Assembly (NCBI GenBank): GCA_013696905.1
Contig: JACCXP010000067.1
Location: forward strand, 1 to 21,495
Length of the DNA stretch: 21,495 bases
From: Thermoleophilaceae bacterium
GTDB taxonomy: Bacteria; Actinomycetota; Thermoleophilia; Solirubrobacterales; Thermoleophilaceae
Direction: 5' to 3'
Shown here piece after piece: positions 14,881 to 21,495 of the stretch (the stretch's first letter is position 1; each line of letters opens with the position of its first letter). A model generated the notes under the pieces. It was not told where the DNA came from. It did not search any database and was given only the letters and a program-made list of their open reading frames with translations. A program made the position numbers and the translations under genes.

Positions 14881-14908
14881 TAACCCTCCATACACAAGGT
14901 GGTAGTAA

Positions 14909-15838
14909 ATGCGAACGAAGATCACTGTAGTCGGTGCCGGCAATGTGGGGGCTACGACTGCACAACGGCTTGCGGAGCGTGACTACGCCGATGTCGTAGT
15001 CGTGGACATCGTCGAGGGACTGCCGCAGGGCAAGGTCCTCGACATCAACCAGTCAGGACCGGTGGTGGGGTATGAGCCGAATCTGATCGGCTCCAACGGA
15101 TACGAGGAGAGCGCAGGCTCGGAGATAGTGGTGATCACCTCGGGGTTTCCCCGCCAGCCCGGCATGAGCCGCGACGATCTGCTGGCGAAGAACAAGGAGA
15201 TCGTCGGCAACGTCAGCAAGGAGGTCGCCGAGCGCTCTCCGGACGCGATCGTGATAGTGGTCACCAACCCTCTCGACGCAATGTGTCACGTGGCATATGA
15301 CGAGCTCGGCTTCCCGCGCCAGCGCGTGATCGGGATGGCCGGCGTGCTCGACTCCGCGCGCTTTCGCACGTTCCTCGCCTGGGAGCTCGGCGTGTCGGGG
15401 CGTGACGTGACCGGGTTCGTCCTCGGCGGGCACGGAGACTCGATGGTCCCGGTCGTGTCGTACTCGAACGTCGCGGGCGTGCCCGTCGACCAGCTCATCT
15501 CCGACGAGCGCCTCCAGGAGATCGTGCAGCGCACGCGCGACGGCGGCGCCGAGGTCGTGAAGCTGCTGCAGAAGGGCTCGGCGTTCTACGCGCCATCGGC
15601 CGCGGTGGTCGAGATGATCGACTCGATCGTGCTCGACCAGAAGCGCGTGTTGCCGTGCGCGGCGCTCTGCGAAGGCGAGTATGGCTTCGACGGCCTGTTC
15701 GTAGGCGTGCCGGTTCGCCTCGGTGCGCAGGGGATCGAGGAGATCGTCGAGATCGATTTGAGCGAGACCGAGAGGCAGGCCCTGAGCGACTCGGCGGGCA
15801 CGGTCCGCGAGCTCGTCCAGGCGCTGGCCACGCTCTAG
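14909..15838 (+). CDS. mdh: Malate dehydrogenase (LDH-like type)
   Basis: Interconverts malate and oxaloacetate with NAD in the TCA cycle. The 309-residue product has the Rossmann loop GAGNVGATT (9-17) and Asp33 after strand 2, which fits NAD over NADP. It also has the substrate loop [15 protein letters not shown] with Arg82 and Arg88, Asn120, Asp148, Arg151 and the catalytic His175 (GGHGDSMVP). Arg at position 82, where lactate dehydrogenases carry Gln, indicates malate. ATG 14909 has AAGGTGG upstream at good spacing. The gene is divergent from the winged-helix gene by 28 bp, so its promoter must overlap that coding sequence or its start. A perfect hairpin spans its stop codon. Confidence 0.95.
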   Translation: MRTKITVVGAGNVGATTAQRLAERDYADVVVVDIVEGLPQGKVLDINQSGPVVGYEPNLIGSNGYEESAGSEIVVITSGFPRQPGMSRDDLLAKNKEIVGNVSKEVAERSPDAIVIVVTNPLDAMCHVAYDELGFPRQRVIGMAGVLDSARFRTFLAWELGVSGRDVTGFVLGGHGDSMVPVVSYSNVAGVPVDQLISDERLQEIVQRTRDGGAEVVKLLQKGSAFYAPSAAVVEMIDSIVLDQKRVLPCAALCEGEYGFDGLFVGVPVRLGAQGIEEIVEIDLSETERQALSDSAGTVRELVQALATL

Positions 15839-15868
15839 ATGGTCGACCTCCCGGACTCGACCATCTAG
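15835..15868. terminator. Perfect 12-bp inverted repeat over mdh stop codon
   Basis: Arms CTAGATGGTCGA (15835-15846) and TCGACCATCTAG (15857-15868) are perfect complements around a 10-nt loop. The left arm contains the mdh stop codon TAG. No T-run follows on either strand, so this differs from a standard intrinsic terminator. It lies between convergent mdh and the SRPBCC gene, so a bidirectional terminator or 3'-end stabiliser is most likely. Confidence 0.65.
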
Positions 15869-15881
15869 GCGGGAGCGCGGG

Positions 15882-16337
15882 TCAGCGCGCGGGCGCCGGC
15901 TCGAGCAGCGCCCGCAGCCGCTCGAGCGAGCGGTCGAGCTCGCGCTCGGGGATGTGCGAGCCGGCGAGCGCGGCGCCCGCGATCCGGCCGAGCGGGCCAC
16001 CGGGCAGCTCGAACTCGTTCGCGTAGCGAAAGCGGCTGCCGGTCGCTGTGGCGGAGAGCTCGTAGGAGATGCGCGCTCGAGACAGGGCCGGCCCTCGGCC
16101 CTCCCAGAGCACGCGCGCGGGCCGCTCGGCCGTGACCACCGTCCAGTCGATCTCGAGCGGCACGCCGGCGAGGTTGAGCGACTGGCGGAGCTCGGAGCCC
16201 GCCCGTAGCGCTCCCGCGGGCGCGTCGCGCAGGCCGCGATGGATCGTCACCCAGTCGCCGAGCCGCCGCGGGTCCATCACGAGGTCGTAGACGGCCTCGG
16301 GCGCGACGCCCAGCTCGATCTCGCGCGCGACCCTCAT
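15882..16337 (-). CDS. SRPBCC (START/Bet v1-like) family protein
   Basis: A 151-residue polyketide-cyclase/SRPBCC-type protein with a hydrophobic ligand cavity. Evidence is the N-terminal strand REIELGVAPEAVYDLVMDPRR, the helix-rich W29 segment (LGDWVTIHRGL) and the C-terminal long helix from about residue 130 (HIPERELDRSLERLRALL). Enzymatic or binding role is unknown. The ATG at 16337 overlaps the stop of the upstream SDR gene (ATGA), so translation is probably coupled. Proteins that fuse an NAD(P)-binding SDR domain to an SRPBCC-like domain exist in actinobacteria, and this pair may be the split form. The stop is 13 bp from the mdh hairpin. Confidence 0.82.
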   Translation of the reverse strand: MRVAREIELGVAPEAVYDLVMDPRRLGDWVTIHRGLRDAPAGALRAGSELRQSLNLAGVPLEIDWTVVTAERPARVLWEGRGPALSRARISYELSATATGSRFRYANEFELPGGPLGRIAGAALAGSHIPERELDRSLERLRALLEPAPAR

Positions 16338-17254
16338 CGCGCGCCCAGCCGCTCGGCGCGCTCCCAGTCGGCGAGCGCGTGGTCGACGGCGCGGTCGAAT
16401 GAGCGCGGGCGCAACCCGTACAGGCGTAGAGCGTCATCGTTCCGGGGCAGGAGGTCGTGCTCGAGGCTCTCCATCAACGGGCGTACGAGCTCGAGTGGCT
16501 GGCCGCTGAGGCGCGCCACGACGGCCGCGCCGCCCTGCATCGCGCCGCTCGGCAGCCGCAAGGTGGGCCGGCCGACGCCCATCAGCTCCGCCACGCGCGC
16601 GATGATCTCCGCGAAGGTGAGCTCCTGCGGTCCGGCCACGTCGAGCGTGCGGCCGGCCGCGGCGATGGTGCGCGGCGTCAGCGCTAGGTAGTCGAGCACG
16701 TCGCGCTCGTCGATCGGGCGCGTGCGCCGCGCGCCGAAGCCCGCGAGCGGGAGCACGCGCAGCCGCTCGACGAGGCGGACGATGATGCGAAAGGACGACG
16801 AGCCCGCGCCCACCACGATCGACGCTCGCAGGGCGGTCGACCGCGGCAGGCCGTCGAGCAGCATCCGCTCGACCTCGAGCCGCGAAGCGAGATGCCGCGA
16901 GGGAGGGCCCGCGCGCGGCGTCAGGCCGCCGAGATAGACGACCCGCTCCACGCCGGCCGCGTTCGCGGCCGCGACGAACGCCTCGGCGGCGCGGCGGTCG
17001 CGGGACGCGAAGTCACCGCCGTCAGCAGTCGCGGACTCCATCGAGTGGACCAGGTAGTAGGCGACCCGGCAGCCCTCAAGAGCGGCCGCGAGCCCCCGCG
17101 GGCGCAGGAGGTCGGCCTCGACCGCGTGCGCGCCCGCGGGCAGGTCGAGCCGCGAGGGATCGCGAGCAAGCGCCCTGACGACCCGTCCCTCGCCGGCGAG
17201 GCGCTTGACGAGCAGCGAGCCGATGTACCCCGTCGCGCCTGTGACCGCCTCCAT
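16334..17254 (-). CDS. NAD(P)-binding SDR-type epimerase/dehydratase family protein
   Basis: The 306-residue product is an atypical short-chain dehydrogenase of the NmrA/NDUFA9-like kind. It opens with the nucleotide loop TGATGYIG (5-12), followed by RALARDPSRL, whose Arg may select NADP. Later come a YYLVHSME segment (about 65-75) in place of a strict YxxxK, a VVYLGGLTPR strand and a SIVVGAGSSSF segment. The missing classical catalytic tetrad suggests a binding or redox-sensing role or a non-standard reaction. ATG 17254 places the Rossmann loop at the N-terminus. A promoter-like pair lies about 60-90 bp upstream. Translation is coupled to the SRPBCC gene. Confidence 0.85.
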   Translation of the reverse strand: MEAVTGATGYIGSLLVKRLAGEGRVVRALARDPSRLDLPAGAHAVEADLLRPRGLAAALEGCRVAYYLVHSMESATADGGDFASRDRRAAEAFVAAANAAGVERVVYLGGLTPRAGPPSRHLASRLEVERMLLDGLPRSTALRASIVVGAGSSSFRIIVRLVERLRVLPLAGFGARRTRPIDERDVLDYLALTPRTIAAAGRTLDVAGPQELTFAEIIARVAELMGVGRPTLRLPSGAMQGGAAVVARLSGQPLELVRPLMESLEHDLLPRNDDALRLYGLRPRSFDRAVDHALADWERAERLGAR

Positions 17255-17315
17255 CGCAGTAGTGTCGTTCACCGCTGGCTGCGCCGCTGCGGGGATGCGG
17301 GGACCGTTAGTCTCA

Positions 17316-17345
17316 AGTATAGGGTTAGACACGTGCTCGCTCCAA
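17316..17345 (-). promoter_or_regulatory. Sigma-70-type promoter for the SDR-SRPBCC operon
   Basis: On the minus strand, TTGGAG (17345-17340) and TATACT (17321-17316) are separated by 18 bp. They match the -35 and -10 consensus at four and five of six positions. Transcription would start near 17309, giving a leader of about 55 nt before ATG 17254. A CACGTG palindrome (17330-17335) lies in the spacer and could be an operator. Confidence 0.55.
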
Positions 17346-17571
17346 AAGAGCCATCTTGGGGCAGCGTGCCCCACCGCCCGCGCAAGCACCACAGGCTGCC
17401 CCCCGGTTCGCCCCCCGGGAAAGCGCGCAAACAGCGGGGCAGAACGTAAAGAAGCTGCTACGAGCGGGGTAATCGGAAACGCGCGAAATGCGGGGAGGCG
17501 GTGGGCAGGGTGGGGCACGCCTGGCAGGATGCCTGCTTCACCGACGGCGACAGAGGGGATACGCAGACGAC
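17346..17571. other. Non-coding spacer with competing inverted repeats
   Basis: This part of the 317-bp gene-free stretch (17255-17571) has no reading frame that looks coding. It holds a 12-bp perfect inverted repeat, GCGTGCCCCACC (17364-17375) and GGTGGGGCACGC (17509-17520). It also has a local hairpin, GGGGCA (17358-17363) with TGCCCC (17367-17372), and a third pairing, CTGCCCC (17396-17402) with GGGGCAG (17436-17442). GCGCG arms at 17423-17428 and 17481-17485 can also pair. The shared TGCCCC/GGGGCA words allow mutually exclusive folds, as in an attenuator or structured leader RNA for the downstream plus-strand genes. I recognise no known RNA family. Confidence 0.4.
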
Positions 17572-17769
17572 ATGGGCAAGGCGAAGGCGAAGAAAGCGGC
17601 TTGCGCGGACTGCTACTTCCGCTGCAACGACCTCTGCGCGCTCGACCTCCCGGGGCCGTGCTCGACGTTCCGTCCGGTGGAGCGCAACCTCGAGCCCGAA
17701 CGCCAGCTCGCCTTCGTCTTCCGGACGCCCCGCACGCGGGCCGCGTACGCGTTTCCCCAGCCGCGTTAG
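17572..17769 (+). CDS. Small cysteine-rich protein, possible zinc-binding
   Basis: A 65-residue product with a lysine/alanine-rich start (MGKAKAKKAA), then cysteines at 11, 14, 18, 22 and 30 packed into 20 residues, and a basic tail rich in Arg and Pro. The C-x2-C-x3-C-x3-C-x7-C pattern could bind zinc or an iron-sulfur cluster. There is no signal peptide. It ends 17 bp before the metallo-beta-lactamase-fold gene on the same strand, so the two are probably co-transcribed. ATG 17572 gives the cleanest start; a GAGGGGA run lies 13 nt upstream, too far for an ideal ribosome binding site. Function unknown. Confidence 0.6.
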   Translation: MGKAKAKKAACADCYFRCNDLCALDLPGPCSTFRPVERNLEPERQLAFVFRTPRTRAAYAFPQPR

Positions 17770-17786
17770 CGGCGATCACGGTTCAG

Positions 17787-18536
17787 ATGCGCTTGACAGT
17801 GCTCGGCAAGTCCCCCGCCTGGCAGGACGCGCGCGGTGCTTGCTCCGGCTACCTGGTCGAGGAAGACGACTTCGCTCTGCTGCTCGACTGCGGGCACGGC
17901 GTGCATTCGGAGTTGCGCCGCGTTCGCGAGCGGGTCGATGCCGTCGTGCTGTCGCACATGCACGCCGACCACTTCTTCGGCCTCGTCCCCTTCGCGTACG
18001 CGCTCACGATCGCCACGCGCGCGACCCGGCGCGGTCGGCCCAAGCTGCTGCTGCCGCCGGGCGGGCGAGAGCTGCTGAGCTCGCTCGAGCAGCTGCTGGC
18101 GATCGGCGGCCTGCTCGAGGAGGCGTTCACCATCGAGAGCTATGAGCCGGAGTCGCCGCTCGTGCTCGGGCCGCTGGCGCTCGCGTTCGCAGTGGTACCG
18201 CACTTCGTGCCGACATGGGCGATCGCGGTCGAGCATCAGGGCCGGCGGCTCGTCTACGGAGCCGACTGCGGCGTAGGCGACGAGCTCGTGGCCTTCGCAT
18301 CCGGCGCCGACCTGGCCCTGCTCGAGTCGACGCTGGCGGCGCCTCACCCCGAAGGCTCCCGCTTCCACCTCAGCGCCCGCGAGGCCGGCGAGCACGCGCG
18401 CGCGGCGGGAGCGGCTCGCCTCCTGCTCACCCACTTCTCCGACGAGCTCGACTCGCTCGCGCTCCGCCGCGAGGGCGCCGCCGGCTTCGGGGGCGCGGTG
18501 GAGCTTGCCCGCGCCGGCGCGACCTACGGCGTCTGA
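17787..18536 (+). CDS. Metallo-beta-lactamase-fold hydrolase, RNase Z/AtsA-like
   Basis: The 249-residue product has the MBL zinc ligands in order: HxHxDH at 57-62 (SHMHADHFFG), His139, Asp160 (GADCG) and His216 (LTHFSDEL). The layout, with a short GKSPAWQDARGACSGYLV opening and an HLSAREAGEHAR helix before the last ligand, matches the small RNase Z-like/arylsulfatase-like MBL group. No tRNA exosite arm is evident, so true tRNA 3'-processing is doubtful. Substrate could be a cyclic nucleotide, phosphodiester or sulfate ester. It is probably co-transcribed with the small Cys-rich gene 17 bp upstream; ATG 17787 has only a weak ribosome binding site. Confidence 0.87.
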   Translation: MRLTVLGKSPAWQDARGACSGYLVEEDDFALLLDCGHGVHSELRRVRERVDAVVLSHMHADHFFGLVPFAYALTIATRATRRGRPKLLLPPGGRELLSSLEQLLAIGGLLEEAFTIESYEPESPLVLGPLALAFAVVPHFVPTWAIAVEHQGRRLVYGADCGVGDELVAFASGADLALLESTLAAPHPEGSRFHLSAREAGEHARAAGAARLLLTHFSDELDSLALRREGAAGFGGAVELARAGATYGV

Positions 18537-18566
18537 CCGAGACCTTGTGCTGGGTACGCTGCAGTG

Positions 18567-19060
18567 ATGGCAAGCCGTGACCTGTTCGCGAACTTCGAGC
18601 GCATGCGGCGCGAGATCGACGAGCTGTTCGGCGATGTCGTCGAGCGCGCCGGCTTCGTCGGACGGCGTGGCTTCCTGCCGCGTGTCGACGTCTTCTTCTG
18701 CGGCCCACCGCCGCGCACGGTGGTGGAGGCGGAGCTCGCCGGCATCGACGCCGATCGCGTCGGCATCGAGGTGCGCGGCCGCCAGCTCGTGATCGCCGGT
18801 GAACGCCGCCCGCCCTCGGCCGAGGGGCGCCTCTACCAGCATGTCGAGATCGAGCGCGGGCCGTTTCGCCGCGTGATCGACCTCGGCGCGGAGGTCTTGG
18901 CCGAGCAAGCGAGCGCGTCGTACGAGAACGGCGTCCTGCGCGTCGAGGTCCCGCTCGCGCCGCCTGACCGAAACGCTCGCCGGATTCCGATCAGCCGCCC
19001 AACGGACGGCGGCGGCGCCCGCCGCAGCGACGGCACGCTCGAGCCCGGGTCCGAGCGCGC

Positions 19061-19064
<4 letters not shown>
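18567..19064 (+). CDS. Hsp20-family small heat-shock protein
   Basis: An ATP-independent holdase that binds unfolding proteins. The 165-residue product has an amphipathic N-terminal region, an alpha-crystallin domain from about residue 38 to 135 that includes YENGVLRVEVPL (119-130), and the C-terminal IPI anchor (I-x-I motif, 140-142) that links oligomers. ATG 18567 is preferred to the adjacent GTG 18564. A TACGCT element at 18555-18560 could be a -10 box for a transcript starting at or near the start codon, but no -35 is evident. The stop overlaps the lon start (GTGA). No CIRCE or HAIR heat-shock operator is visible upstream. Confidence 0.92.

Positions 19065-21495
<2,431 letters not shown>

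Noticed and set aside
17395..17420. Two CCCCCC runs resembling the actinobacterial 6C small RNA
   Set aside because: The runs are only 6 nt apart and not in loops of two separate stem-loops, so the defining architecture is not met.
17423..17480. Slight resemblance to c-di-GMP-I riboswitch words (GCAAA, GCGGGGTAA)
   Set aside because: The conserved core and its order are not reproduced, and the P1 closing stem is absent. Structure noted only as unknown.
18537..18566. Leaderless promoter for hsp20 using TACGCT
   Set aside because: Only three of six bases match the -10 consensus, and no -35 is present at 16-18 bp; too weak to list as a separate feature.

Overview
The window is high-GC bacterial chromosome with the tight gene packing and GTG/TTG starts of a GC-rich actinobacterium. 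The gene set (a fumarate/succinate oxidoreductase with an HdrB-like subunit, an LDH-like malate dehydrogenase, a lysC-asd operon, and a small Cys-rich protein next to a metallo-beta-lactamase-fold enzyme) makes me suspect the Thermoleophilia/Solirubrobacterales, but this is an inference from gene content, with no rRNA or marker tree behind it. I see no mobile element, CRISPR array, rRNA or tRNA. The region looks like stable core chromosome.

Layout. At 1-185 (minus) lies the N-terminus of a lipoprotein, divergent from a lysC-asd operon (202-2504, plus) for aspartate-family amino-acid synthesis. asd meets a minus-strand pdxA-family dehydrogenase tail to tail (2501-3526). pdxA diverges from a ribokinase gene (3690-4613) across a 163-bp spacer that holds a striking symmetric array of repeated half-sites. 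Next, on the minus strand, come a SAM methyltransferase (4597-5259) and an alpha/beta hydrolase (5344-6093). A short plus-strand coding-like fragment (6099-6251) follows.

From 13345 down to 6266 runs a minus-strand block: an M50 site-2-type protease with CBS domains, then sdhA, sdhB, sdhE (HdrB-like) and a large polytopic membrane protein. The sdhABE genes predict a non-classical succinate:quinone oxidoreductase. The CCG-domain subunit is present, the SdhB cysteine pattern suggests two [4Fe-4S] clusters, and no SdhC/D membrane anchor is encoded nearby. Divergent from this block are isocitrate dehydrogenase (13415-14512), a small winged-helix DNA-binding protein on the opposite strand (14509-14880), and malate dehydrogenase (14909-15838). 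Three TCA-cycle steps thus cluster around one candidate regulator. A perfect 12-bp hairpin overlaps the mdh stop codon.

The right end holds a translationally coupled NAD(P)-binding SDR plus SRPBCC protein (minus, 15882-17254), then a 317-bp non-coding stretch rich in competing inverted repeats. After it come a 65-residue Cys-rich protein with an MBL-fold hydrolase (17572-18536), and an Hsp20-Lon proteostasis pair whose start and stop codons overlap (18567 to beyond 21495). Lon leaves the window near its C-terminus.

The most unusual items are the sdhABE complex, the three-operator array between pdxA and rbsK, the winged-helix gene between icd and mdh, and the structured spacer at 17255-17571.
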